A DNA stretch of 47,618 bases, taken from contig NZ_APCP01000064.1 in NCBI RefSeq assembly GCF_000349725.1, positions 1 to 47,618 of the forward strand, written 5' to 3'. This stretch comes from Ligilactobacillus pobuzihii E100301 = KCTC 13174 (GTDB taxonomy: Bacteria > Bacillota > Bacilli > Lactobacillales > Lactobacillaceae). This document shows, piece after piece, positions 20,322-27,891 of the stretch (positions are counted from its first letter, which is position 1; each line of letters starts with the position of its first letter). Below the pieces are notes generated by a model, which was given only the letters and a program-made list of their open reading frames with translations, made no database searches and was not told the origin of the DNA. Both the position numbers and the translations under genes were made by a program.

Positions 20322-21845
20322 CTATTTTTTTCTGATCGTATACTTTCTTTTCGCTGATTGATCACGGTCATATTTTTTACGTGCACGGTCTTTGTGGTTA
20401 TAGCGATTGCTATTTCCATTACCGTTTCCACCCTTACGCCCGTAATTTTGTCTTTTGCGTCCATTATACTTACCACCACGACGATTATGATGATACCCAC
20501 CGTGAGAACGACGGCCCTTCTTATGAGGCAATGGACGCTCAGGCGTGATCTTAACAGGCACATTTTGCGCGTCATCTTTTGTCAAATCATTCAACAAAGC
20601 AGCCGCGATTTGTTTAGCATCATATTTTTCTAGCAGTTGTTCTGCTTGATCTTCATATTTAGCAGATTCTGGATCATCGATCAACTCTTGTACGCTTTCA
20701 ACGGCCGCAGAAACTTGACCAATAAAGGCTTCTTTTTCCGTCGGCGGCTTCATCGGCAGCATGCGTTTCTTAGTTAAGCGTTCGATCACCCGGAGATAAT
20801 CCATCTCATTTGGAGTTACAAATGTTACTGAAACTCCATGGTGCCCAGCACGGCCTGTCCGACCGATCCGATGAACATAACTTTCTGGGTCTTGCGGGAT
20901 ATCATAATTATAAACATGAGTTACTCCAGAAATATCTAATCCACGAGCAGCCACGTCTGTAGCAACTAATATATCCAACTTACCAGCTTTAAACTTATTC
21001 ATGATCGTCATCCGCCGTTGTTGCGTTAAATCACCGTGGATCCCTGCAGCGTTATAACCACGTGCTTCAAGCCCCTTCGATAATTCATCCACACGACGTT
21101 TAGTTCGACCGAAAATAATCGTTAATTCAGGTGCTTGAACATCAATGATCCGTGTCATTGTATCAAATTTTTCAAATTCACGTGCTTTTACGTAAAATTG
21201 ATCAACTAAATCTGTTGTTAATTCTTTTGATTTAATTTTAACAACACTTGGTTCATCCATAAATTTCTCGCCAATTTTGGTGATCTGCTTAGGGATCGTA
21301 GCGGAAAATAATAATGTTTGTCTTTGCTTGGGAAGCGAAGAAATAATCGACTCAATATCTTCTAAAAAGCCCATATCTAACATCTCGTCCGCTTCGTCCA
21401 AAACTAGTGATTGAACATGACTTAAATCAACCGTTTTCCGACGAATATGATCTAACAAACGTCCAGGTGTTCCAACTAAGATCTGTGGTGCATTCCTCAA
21501 GTTTTGAATCTGACGTCTAATGTCAGCACCACCATAAACAACTTGAACTTTACCATGTTTGTCTTTGCTTAAACGAAATAATTCTTCCTGAGTCTGTATA
21601 GCCAATTCACGAGTCGGTGAAATAATCACTGCTTGGATCTGGCGTTTTGAAGTATCAACATCTTGAATGATCGGCAAACCAAAAGCTGCCGTTTTACCAG
21701 TACCAGTTTGAGCCTGACCAATAACGTCTTTCCCCTGTAAAACAAGCGGAATTGTTTGTTCCTGGATCGGTGTTGCTTCTTCAAAGCCACTGCGTTTGAC
21801 TGCTTTTAGTATCTCAGCATCCAAACCTAATTCATCAAATTTCAA
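20322..21845 (-). CDS. cshA: DEAD-box RNA helicase CshA
   Basis: An RNA helicase tied to mRNA decay, ribosome assembly and cold adaptation in Firmicutes. The 507-aa chain has a Q-motif N-terminus, AQTGTGKT (45-52), PTRELA, DEAD (150-153), SAT (181-183) and HRIGRTGRAG. From about residue 430 it has a basic RG/N-rich RNA-binding tail. The start codon is TTG (21845), 9 nt after AGGAGG; no other start aligns with the family N-terminus (MKFDELGLD). It is preceded by a structured leader of ~130 nt and followed by a strong terminator. The murF-cshA-acpS-alr order matches Bacillus and other lactobacilli. Confidence 0.97.
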   Translation of the reverse strand: MKFDELGLDAEILKAVKRSGFEEATPIQEQTIPLVLQGKDVIGQAQTGTGKTAAFGLPIIQDVDTSKRQIQAVIISPTRELAIQTQEELFRLSKDKHGKVQVVYGGADIRRQIQNLRNAPQILVGTPGRLLDHIRRKTVDLSHVQSLVLDEADEMLDMGFLEDIESIISSLPKQRQTLLFSATIPKQITKIGEKFMDEPSVVKIKSKELTTDLVDQFYVKAREFEKFDTMTRIIDVQAPELTIIFGRTKRRVDELSKGLEARGYNAAGIHGDLTQQRRMTIMNKFKAGKLDILVATDVAARGLDISGVTHVYNYDIPQDPESYVHRIGRTGRAGHHGVSVTFVTPNEMDYLRVIERLTKKRMLPMKPPTEKEAFIGQVSAAVESVQELIDDPESAKYEDQAEQLLEKYDAKQIAAALLNDLTKDDAQNVPVKITPERPLPHKKGRRSHGGYHHNRRGGKYNGRKRQNYGRKGGNGNGNSNRYNHKDRARKKYDRDQSAKRKYTIRKK

Positions 21846-22011
21846 ATAACCTTTCCTCCTAGACTGCGTCTTGCAGTTGTTCCTGATTTGTTATTACAAA
21901 CAAATCAACTTCACAACACAGCCAGTTGGAACTGTCCTTCTTCTGTCTTGCAAAGTTGCTCTCTAAAACACGTATCCATAAAATACTAGCACCTTTAAAT
22001 AAATAAATCAA
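21846..22011 (-). promoter_or_regulatory. cshA promoter and structured 5' leader
   Basis: Minus strand: TTGATT (22006-22011), 17 bp, TAGTAT (21983-21988) preceded by TGC, an extended -10. The -35 lies within the end of murF. The transcript would have a leader of ~130 nt with hairpins GATTTGTT/AACAAATC (21885-21906) and ACTGC/GCAGT (21863-21877). The second hairpin ends just before the AGGAGG of the TTG start. Long structured leaders are common on cold-shock helicase genes; regulation is inferred. Confidence 0.65.
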
Positions 22012-23381
22012 TCACCAATTAAAGAAACTAATACTTTTTCTAGTGCGATACCGTGACTTCCCTTGATCATGACCATATCGTTAGCAGTTAGCTCTTGGTC
22101 AAGATCTGAATAAAGTTGCTCTTTTTGACCTACGCCATATTGATGGATCTGCGAACTTGATAATTTGTCTTGTAATGCATTACCTAAATTTTTCATCAAG
22201 TCACCACATAAATAAACACCACTAATTTCTGATGGATCGATTGCATCAGCTACACTAGCATGCATTTGCGCTGCTTTATCGCCTAATTCCAACATATCAC
22301 CTAAAACCACGTAACGCTTGCCATCAGTTGGGACCTGGCTGAAAGCCTCAATAACTTTCTTAGCAGCCGTCGGATTAGAATTATAAACATCACTTAAAAT
22401 CTTTTCACCCTTTTTACCAGTGACCCATTCAGCACGATTTTTTGTGATTGTAAAATTTTTTAGTGATTTTTCCATATTTTCTGGTGATATCCGGAAAACC
22501 TGGCCAACACTAATAGCCGCTAAAGCATTATTAACATTATAAGTCCCTAACATTGGGATACTAAATGAAATGTCTGGGTATGCAGCAACCTTAAACGAAG
22601 TCGAATCATCATGTCCCTCAATTTGTGTAGCAGTAACATCATTACTTTCATTATTTCCAAATGTTAATTGAGACATCGTTTCATCCTTGGCACGACTAAC
22701 CAACAAAGGTTCGTCACCATTATAAATAAAGTAGCCATCTTCTGTCAGTCCGTGTGTGATCTCCATCTTAGCATCCGCGATCTTATCTCGCGTACCGAAA
22801 AATTCGATATGTGCTTCACCGATCATCGTGATTACAGCGACATCTGGCGCAACCAACTTACTCAAATAGTCTAATTGACCAAAACGGTCCATTCCTAATT
22901 CAACTACCAAAACTTCCGTATTAGGTTCCATTGTCAAGCAAGTCATCGGCACACCAATTTCATTGTTGAAGTTTTCAGGTGTTTTTTTAACGTGAAATTG
23001 AGTACTCAATATTGACGCCACCATATCCTTGGTGGTTGTCTTACCATTACTACCAGTTATCGCAACCACACGTGGGTTAATTTTTTGTAAGTAATAACGT
23101 CCTAATTGTTGTAGAGATTTTAACGAATTTTCCACAGTCAAAAATGGGAGATCTTCTGGAAAATCGGAATGGTCTTCCTGCCATAAAGTAGCAACTGCTC
23201 CGTTATCCTTAGCCGCTTCAACAAAGTGATGACCATCATTGTCACCGATCAACGGCACGAACAAAGCACCTGCACTGATTTTACGAGAATCAAAGCTGAC
23301 ACTTGTCACCGTGATGTCATTCCAACCATCTTGGGGTTCAATGTTTAACGCTTGTGCAATTTCAGCTAATTGCATTTTCAT
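22008..23381 (-). CDS. murF: UDP-N-acetylmuramoyl-tripeptide--D-alanyl-D-alanine ligase
   Basis: Adds D-Ala-D-Ala to the UDP-MurNAc-tripeptide, the last cytoplasmic step of the peptidoglycan precursor. It is a Mur ligase with ATP loop GSNGKTTTKD, central Mur domain and C-terminal domain (LSDVYNSNPTA, VLGDMLELG). I use the ATG at 23381 (MKMQLAEIAQAL, 457 aa), the usual MurF start, with AAGGG upstream; a GTG at 23426 would add 15 unsupported residues. The ddl gene that often precedes murF is absent; a probable RNA gene lies upstream instead. Confidence 0.96.
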   Translation of the reverse strand: MKMQLAEIAQALNIEPQDGWNDITVTSVSFDSRKISAGALFVPLIGDNDGHHFVEAAKDNGAVATLWQEDHSDFPEDLPFLTVENSLKSLQQLGRYYLQKINPRVVAITGSNGKTTTKDMVASILSTQFHVKKTPENFNNEIGVPMTCLTMEPNTEVLVVELGMDRFGQLDYLSKLVAPDVAVITMIGEAHIEFFGTRDKIADAKMEITHGLTEDGYFIYNGDEPLLVSRAKDETMSQLTFGNNESNDVTATQIEGHDDSTSFKVAAYPDISFSIPMLGTYNVNNALAAISVGQVFRISPENMEKSLKNFTITKNRAEWVTGKKGEKILSDVYNSNPTAAKKVIEAFSQVPTDGKRYVVLGDMLELGDKAAQMHASVADAIDPSEISGVYLCGDLMKNLGNALQDKLSSSQIHQYGVGQKEQLYSDLDQELTANDMVMIKGSHGIALEKVLVSLIGD

Positions 23382-23444
23382 AATATATTTTCTTCCCTTC
23401 AAATCATCGTGAGCTTCAGTTGCCACGATATTTTACCACTGGCA

Positions 23445-23453
23445 ATTGTATCA
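23445..23453 (-). promoter_or_regulatory. murF extended -10 promoter (candidate)
   Basis: Minus strand: TGA-TACAAT (23453-23445), 64 bp before the murF ATG. The -35 is poor. It lies downstream of the terminator of the upstream RNA, so murF would have its own promoter. Confidence 0.45.
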
Positions 23454-23532
23454 CAGTTTTTACAAGTAACGAAACAATGTCATTATCGCACGAACTAAAA
23501 TTACCGAGTAACGGTTTTTCTCTCATTATCTT

Positions 23533-23738
23533 GTAAGAAAAAAACCTAGGCAAAAGATAACTTTTACCTAGGTCTAACTACGGTGTTTATTAAAATAAAC
23601 AGAATCAATAACACTCCACACAATGTCTTGATTCAGACACACTGCATTCCGGCAGTAAAACGTGTCCCGTTTCGATCAAACCGCTAGGCGCCACAGCGCA
23701 ACAATTAACTTGTCCGGCTATATCTCGACTCATCGCAT
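23533..23738 (-). ncRNA. probable structured non-coding RNA, ~205 nt, upstream of murF
   Basis: A promoter (23745-23773) and a strong intrinsic terminator bound this segment. The terminator has ACCTAGG/CCTAGGT arms, 23544-23550 with 23567-23573, followed by seven T. Inside, the minus strand folds into successive hairpins: GACAC-ACTGC/GCAGT-GTGTC, GAATCAA/TTGATTC and GTTTATT/AATAAAC (23585-23600). The base composition is more GC-rich than the surrounding spacer. I cannot match it to tmRNA, RNase P RNA, SRP RNA or a T-box; Lactobacillus 6S-like or lacto-usp RNA remain possible. It also holds a 42-codon ORF (see findings). Confidence 0.65.
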
Positions 23739-23744
23739 GACTTT

Positions 23745-23773
23745 ACTTTACTCGCTTAAAACAAAAAATTCAA
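23745..23773 (-). promoter_or_regulatory. promoter of the candidate ncRNA
   Basis: Minus strand: TTGAAT (23768-23773), exactly 17 bp, TAAAGT (23745-23750), placing the RNA start near 23738. It lies just beyond the stop of the GNAT gene. Confidence 0.55.
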
Positions 23774-23785
23774 GTTCAATTTACC

Positions 23786-24220
23786 TTAGTCTAAAATTTT
23801 ATCCATTCTGTGATGCTTGATACCTGCATCTAAAAAACCGGATCCTTTGACCTGATAGCCTAATTTTAAATAAAAATTCTGTGCTTGATCTTGAGCACCC
23901 AAAGTTAATAACTGAATGTGCTTACTATAAGCAACATCTTCGATTTCTCTTAACACCTCAGTTCCCAAGGACCTTTTCCTAAATTCACTTTTAACTGCTA
24001 CTCTTTGGATATGCCAAATACCAGCATCTTCCTCAATTACTCGTGCAGTTACCACAGGCTGGGAATTTAAATAACCCACAAAGTACAACGGTCCTTGTTC
24101 ATGATCGATCTCATCAGCTGGGGATACATTTTGCTCTTTGACAAAAACCTCAGTTCGCAAAGCCAGTGCATCTAGATAGACCTGATCATTCAAATTAGTA
24201 GTCCGTTTAAATTCTACCAT
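23786..24220 (-). CDS. GNAT family N-acetyltransferase
   Basis: A 144-aa GCN5-related acetyltransferase of the small ElaA-like kind. The acetyl-CoA site is visible as VAVKSEFRKRSLGTEVL (motif A, R/Q-x-x-G-x-G/A form), with the late motif AQNFYLKLGYQ. A good ribosome site (AAGGAG, 7 nt) precedes the ATG. It appears monocistronic, with the candidate RNA promoter right after it. The substrate cannot be inferred. Confidence 0.9.
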   Translation of the reverse strand: MVEFKRTTNLNDQVYLDALALRTEVFVKEQNVSPADEIDHEQGPLYFVGYLNSQPVVTARVIEEDAGIWHIQRVAVKSEFRKRSLGTEVLREIEDVAYSKHIQLLTLGAQDQAQNFYLKLGYQVKGSGFLDAGIKHHRMDKILD

Positions 24221-24356
24221 CAGATCACTCCTTTTTTCATATTATACAAATAATATCTAAAATTACGAACTTAAAAGTTGAATAAGTTGTTATTTTATCT
24301 CGTTAGCACAAAAATATCACCAACAAACCAATCATTTCACATTGATACCAAAATAA

Positions 24357-24385
24357 TTGGCAACTTTACAAAAAAGAACTATAAT
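24357..24385 (+). promoter_or_regulatory. strong promoter of the 44-aa protein gene
   Basis: TTGGCA (24357-24362), exactly 17 bp, then a perfect TATAAT (24380-24385). The ~48-nt leader has two small hairpins, TGAAG/CTTCA and CAATTT/AAATTG, before the GAGG ribosome site. Confidence 0.8.
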
Positions 24386-24439
24386 GAAACTGAAGTGTGA
24401 AAGCTTCAATTTATGGAAATTGAAAAGAGGCGAAGAAAC

Positions 24440-24574
24440 GTGGCTAAAAAGTTAAGCAAAGAAGAACGCAAAGCTATGGCCCGTAAGGCGATGGAAGATC
24501 GCGCAAAACATCCGAATGAGTCCAAGGGCTCCGGCTTCGCTAAATTAGATGAAGATGCTAAAAAACTTCACTAA
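24440..24574 (+). CDS. 44-aa highly charged small protein, unknown function
   Basis: A GTG-started ORF (MAKKLSKEERKAMARKAMED..., ending DEDAKKLH) with GAGG upstream and a near-consensus promoter. It is helical and strongly charged, rich in Lys, Glu and Ala, with no TM segment. The order promoter, ribosome site, ORF and terminator argues for a real gene despite its size. I do not know the family. It is divergent from the GNAT gene and convergent with the PARG-like gene. Confidence 0.8.
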   Translation: MAKKLSKEERKAMARKAMEDRAKHPNESKGSGFAKLDEDAKKLH

Positions 24575-24613
24575 TTAGATTCTAAAAATTTCTATACTTT
24601 TGTGCTTGATTGC

Positions 24614-24649
24614 ACAAAAAAGGCCGACAAATCACGCCGACCTTTTTAT
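24614..24649. terminator. bidirectional terminator (small protein / PARG-like gene)
   Basis: AAAAAAGG (24616-24623) can pair with CCTTTTT (24641-24647), with T runs on both strands and a second small hairpin GTGC/GCAC beside it. It overlaps the stop codon of the minus-strand gene. The inner part pairs poorly, so confidence is moderate. Confidence 0.5.
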
Positions 24650-25467
24650 TTTTCATTAGCTGTTAAGACTTTCCTATATATTCCAAGTGTCTTTGGATCA
24701 TCATAAATATCAAAGTACACCTCATCAAAGGCTCCCAAAAACTCCTTGCGACTCAAGATATCTTTAAAAAGCTGAGCCGTTAATTGTGGATCATTTTGAA
24801 AAGTTCCACACCCAAATGCACCCAAAATCAAATTTCTTACCCTTTCATTTTTAAATGCACGTAAAGTTCGGAGTATTTTATCAAAAAGATCGATTTCAAT
24901 ATGCTGGCTACTAACTGGCAACCCCTCTTGTTTCATAGCAACAATATTCGGTGCACTGATGGAAACAATATCTGGATATTTATAATGGTTAGCTAAGCCC
25001 TCTTCTTTTTCATCACGTAATACTTTGACATGATGCGAATAAATCAAAGAACGACTATAGTAAAAACCATTGTCATTACGTTTGTTGTCTGCGTAATAGG
25101 TTTGCTTAAACTTTAATAATTCAGGATAGAGAAATGAATTACGGCATAGCGTTTGTTCTTGGGCATTAATACCATCCTGAAAGCGTCCACCTGGTTCAAT
25201 GGGATCCGCAAAATTCATGATCCCTAGCGAACGATGATCAGAAACACGTGCGATCCGATACAACACATTTTCTGCACGTACTTTGATCTTGGGCGGCTTT
25301 ATACCTAACGGACTAGATTCGTCTTGTCGGTCTACGATCAGCATAGAATCCTGCTGTAAATTATTCATTTCTATCTGGTATAAGTTCATTGCCTTATGTC
25401 CTAATGCCTTACGATTTTTAATTAATTCCATTGTATAGTTATCAGTGCCGGCTACTTCTTTTGCCAT
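24646..25467 (-). CDS. TIGR02452-type (microbial PARG-like) macrodomain protein
   Basis: A 273-aa protein with the layout of bacterial poly(ADP-ribose) glycohydrolase-like proteins: NFADPIEPGG...AQEQTLCRNSFLY near residues 85-113, and the C-terminal LGAFGCGTFQNDP loop. Family members bind or hydrolyse ADP-ribose conjugates. The usual signature is GGG-x(6-8)-QEE; here it reads GGR...QEQ, with the second, catalytic Glu replaced by Gln, so hydrolysis may be weak or lost while binding is kept. The gene overlaps the end of the upstream reductase gene by 16 nt, so the two are co-expressed. Start uncertain; MELIKNRK (residue 13) is an alternative. Confidence 0.82.
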   Translation of the reverse strand: MAKEVAGTDNYTMELIKNRKALGHKAMNLYQIEMNNLQQDSMLIVDRQDESSPLGIKPPKIKVRAENVLYRIARVSDHRSLGIMNFADPIEPGGRFQDGINAQEQTLCRNSFLYPELLKFKQTYYADNKRNDNGFYYSRSLIYSHHVKVLRDEKEEGLANHYKYPDIVSISAPNIVAMKQEGLPVSSQHIEIDLFDKILRTLRAFKNERVRNLILGAFGCGTFQNDPQLTAQLFKDILSRKEFLGAFDEVYFDIYDDPKTLGIYRKVLTANEK

Positions 25468-25982
25468 ACTGAATGTGTCAACCCCCCGTATTGCTGGACC
25501 TCGACTAATGAAACATTCGGTGCGTTTAGATCTGTATCAAACAATGGTATACCACTACCTAATTGCACCGGTACAGTTGTTAAACGGATCTCATCAACGC
25601 TATTAACACTAGTTAATTGGTTAATAACTGAGGGTCCTCCCAAGATCCAAATATTACATTTTAACTGTTCTTGTACTTTTTTTAACGCCAATGTTAGATC
25701 ACCTTTAACTCGGATCACTCCAGCAAGAGTCTCCAACTTTTGACGTGAAGCAACGATCAACTTTAAGCCTCTATTTATAAGTTCAGAGATTTGCTCTGGA
25801 TATTGTTCATACGTCTTTCTACCCATAAATACCGCGTCACAGTCTGACGGATAAACTAACTGCATACCAGCTGGAACAAATTCTTGATAATATTGTTGTA
25901 ATAATGACGTACTGCCGTTGATCGCACATACATAGCCATCTACACTAACCACTATCGACAGTATTACCTTCCCATTTGACAT
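25452..25982 (-). CDS. DHFR/RibD C-terminal-like reductase
   Basis: A 176-aa stand-alone member of the RibD C-terminal/dihydrofolate-reductase-like fold: N-terminal strand VILSIVVSVDGYV, the FMGRKTYEQYP segment, and IWILGGPSVINQL near the NADP site. Such proteins probably reduce small substrates with NADPH; the substrate is unknown. The ATG at 25982 (MSNGKV) is chosen because GGGGAAG lies 6 nt upstream; the ATG at 25997 has no ribosome site. It overlaps and precedes the PARG-like gene. Confidence 0.85.
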   Translation of the reverse strand: MSNGKVILSIVVSVDGYVCAINGSTSLLQQYYQEFVPAGMQLVYPSDCDAVFMGRKTYEQYPEQISELINRGLKLIVASRQKLETLAGVIRVKGDLTLALKKVQEQLKCNIWILGGPSVINQLTSVNSVDEIRLTTVPVQLGSGIPLFDTDLNAPNVSLVEVQQYGGLTHSVWQKK

Positions 25983-26120
25983 ATTGATCTTCCCCATATT
26001 ATGTAATATTCTTCAAAACACTCTTAATTTTACACTAGATAAAACAAAAAGAATAGTAATGCAGAACAATTCGGATCTTAACTACCAACTTATTAAAAAT
26101 CAATTTCTTTTTAACGCAAT

Positions 26121-26245
26121 GGGGCTGAGAGATAATTAGCTGTGGAATTCTAAAAAGGCCGTTGACCTAACCCATATTAATGGGTTAGATCGACGGCCCT
26201 TAAACGTGTTCCAAAAAATTGAAGCATCTTTTGTCTCACTCTCAG
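26121..26245 (-). repeat. 3' intergenic repeat, copy C (after the purine permease), lacking hairpin 1
   Basis: A 125-bp copy in the orientation of the permease and starting about 41 bp after its stop. It keeps the ends (GTGAGACAAAAGATGC and the AGCTAATTAT...CAGCCCC end) and hairpin 2 (AAGGGCCGTCGATCTAACCC and its partner). The segment corresponding to hairpin 1 is missing cleanly between GATGC and TTCAATTTTTTGG. Confidence 0.88.
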
Positions 26246-26285
26246 AATATTCAGTTAATTTAGAAGCTAAAATGCATTACATTTA

Positions 26286-27596
26286 TTATTCTACGTTTAA
26301 GATCCACAAGAATAGTAAAAAGACAAAGAACATTACATACATTAAAGCAGGAACTTCTTTGCCACGTTTGGCAGCGATCATAGTGATCGGATAAGCGATA
26401 AAGCCTAAAGCTAAACCATCAGCAATACTATAAGTCAATGGCATCCCACTAATGATCAAGAATGCGGGGATAGCAATCTCTAATTTATTCCATTCGATCT
26501 TGGCCATATTTTGTGCCATCAAAACACCAACAATAATTAAGGCTGGTGCGGTAACTTGTGATGTAACTACACCCAATAGAGGAGAAAAAAACATTCCTAT
26601 GATAAACATAAAACCAGTAACAACAGCGGTCAAACCTGAGCGACCACCCACTGCGATACCAGCGGACGACTCAACGTACGCGCCAACTGGTGAAGTACCA
26701 AAAATAGAGCCCGCCAACATGGCAGTCGAATCGGAGATCAAGGCTTTACCAACTCGTGGCATCTTATTGTTTTTCATAAAACCGCCCTGTTGTGCCAAAC
26801 CAACTAATGTACCCGCTGTATCAAAGAAAGTAACCAATAAAAATGTCAGTACAACAACTACCAGCTGTAAAGAATTAATATCCATCACGTGTTTAAAAGC
26901 AACCCCAAAAGTTGGTGCTAAACTAGGAATACCAGAAACGATCTCATGAGGCATTGGAATAAAACCTGTCATGATCCCAAAAACTGATGAAAGCAACATT
27001 CCGATAAAAATGGCTCCAGGCACATTAGTAACCATCAAAATAACTGTCACTATCAAACCAAAGATCGTGACCCAAGTTGAACCAGAAAGCGAACCTAAAG
27101 TAACTAAGGTCGACTTATCACCAGCCACTAATCCGCCACCTTGTAATCCAATAAAAGCAATGAACAGCCCAATTCCTGCTGAGATCGCTGACTTAAGGTC
27201 CGCAGGAATAGAATCAATAATTTTTTCACGTAATTTAAAAATTGTGATCAAAATAAAGAGTAAAGCAGCTACAAAAACACCCGCTAGAGCCGTTTCCCAT
27301 GGAATTTTCATTCCAATACAAACTGAATAAGCAAAGAACGCATTGATTCCTAAACTTGGAGCAGTAGCAATCGGGTATTTAGCCAAAACACCCATCAAAA
27401 CACAACCTAACGCACTAGCTAAAGCTGTAGCAGTGAAAACAGCTCCCTTATCCATGCCGGCATCACCCAAAATTGAAGGGTTAACAAATAATATGTAAGC
27501 CATGGAAATAAATGTTGTGAACCCCGCAAGCACTTCTCTTTTGATCGTCGTGTTCAATTTATCAATACCAAAAAATGAAGTAATAGACTTTTTCAT
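26286..27596 (-). CDS. NCS2-family purine permease (AzgA type, hypoxanthine/guanine)
   Basis: A 436-aa polytopic inner-membrane transporter with about 12-14 hydrophobic segments. Family marks include FVNPSIL near residue 38, TAPSLGINAFFAY, and GTSPVGAYVESSAGI plus GGRSGLTAV of AzgA-type carriers such as PbuG/PbuO. It takes up purine bases by proton symport, feeding hpt. A monocistronic unit with PurR-box-like sites around its promoter upstream and repeat copy C downstream. Exact base preference is inferred. Confidence 0.92.
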   Translation of the reverse strand: MKKSITSFFGIDKLNTTIKREVLAGFTTFISMAYILFVNPSILGDAGMDKGAVFTATALASALGCVLMGVLAKYPIATAPSLGINAFFAYSVCIGMKIPWETALAGVFVAALLFILITIFKLREKIIDSIPADLKSAISAGIGLFIAFIGLQGGGLVAGDKSTLVTLGSLSGSTWVTIFGLIVTVILMVTNVPGAIFIGMLLSSVFGIMTGFIPMPHEIVSGIPSLAPTFGVAFKHVMDINSLQLVVVVLTFLLVTFFDTAGTLVGLAQQGGFMKNNKMPRVGKALISDSTAMLAGSIFGTSPVGAYVESSAGIAVGGRSGLTAVVTGFMFIIGMFFSPLLGVVTSQVTAPALIIVGVLMAQNMAKIEWNKLEIAIPAFLIISGMPLTYSIADGLALGFIAYPITMIAAKRGKEVPALMYVMFFVFLLFLWILNVE

Positions 27597-27705
27597 TTTA
27601 AAACTCCTTCTTTAATTAACTACATCATGCAGATCAACGAACGCATTGATTTGTGCATAACTCAAATTATTTAAATAACCTAAAGTAAACTAATTTTAGC
27701 TAAAC

Positions 27706-27715
27706 ACGAACATTA
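27706..27715 (+). promoter_or_regulatory. PurR box 1 (purine permease leader)
   Basis: ACGAACATTA, preceded by AAAC, matches the CGAAC core of Firmicute PurBoxes. It lies about 35 bp downstream of the permease -10, on the strand opposite to box 2, giving an inverted pair. Confidence 0.6.
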
Positions 27716-27747
27716 CCAAAAATAAATACTTTATACAAACAACTTAC

Positions 27748-27775
27748 ACTATACTACATTCCAAAATAAATGCAA
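27748..27775 (-). promoter_or_regulatory. purine permease promoter
   Basis: Minus strand: TTGCAT (27770-27775), 16 bp, TATAGT (27748-27753). It sits between two oppositely oriented PurR boxes. No guanine riboswitch core is present in the ~150-nt leader. Confidence 0.65.
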
Positions 27776-27790
27776 ATAAACATAACATCA

Positions 27791-27807
27791 AATTATCGTT
27801 CGTGTTT
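27791..27807 (-). promoter_or_regulatory. PurR box 2 (upstream of the permease promoter)
   Basis: Minus strand: AAACACGAACGATAATT, with the same AAACACGAAC core as box 1. It lies 16 bp upstream of the -35. The pair is more widely spaced than in Bacillus, so regulation by PurR is probable but not certain. Confidence 0.6.
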
Positions 27808-27891
27808 AAGAAGTAGAGCCAACTGCGTACATCTCTAAAAAATGGTAATCTATTATAGTAAGAAAATTTTTATCTTGAAAGGTTGACCATT

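Noticed and set aside
20189-20575. 128-codon minus-strand ORF overlapping the end of cshA and its terminator
   Set aside because: It is the alternative frame of the repetitive RG-rich cshA tail and reads through the terminator hairpin.
27597-27882. Guanine riboswitch in the permease leader
   Set aside because: None of the conserved core segments is present; PurR boxes explain regulation better.
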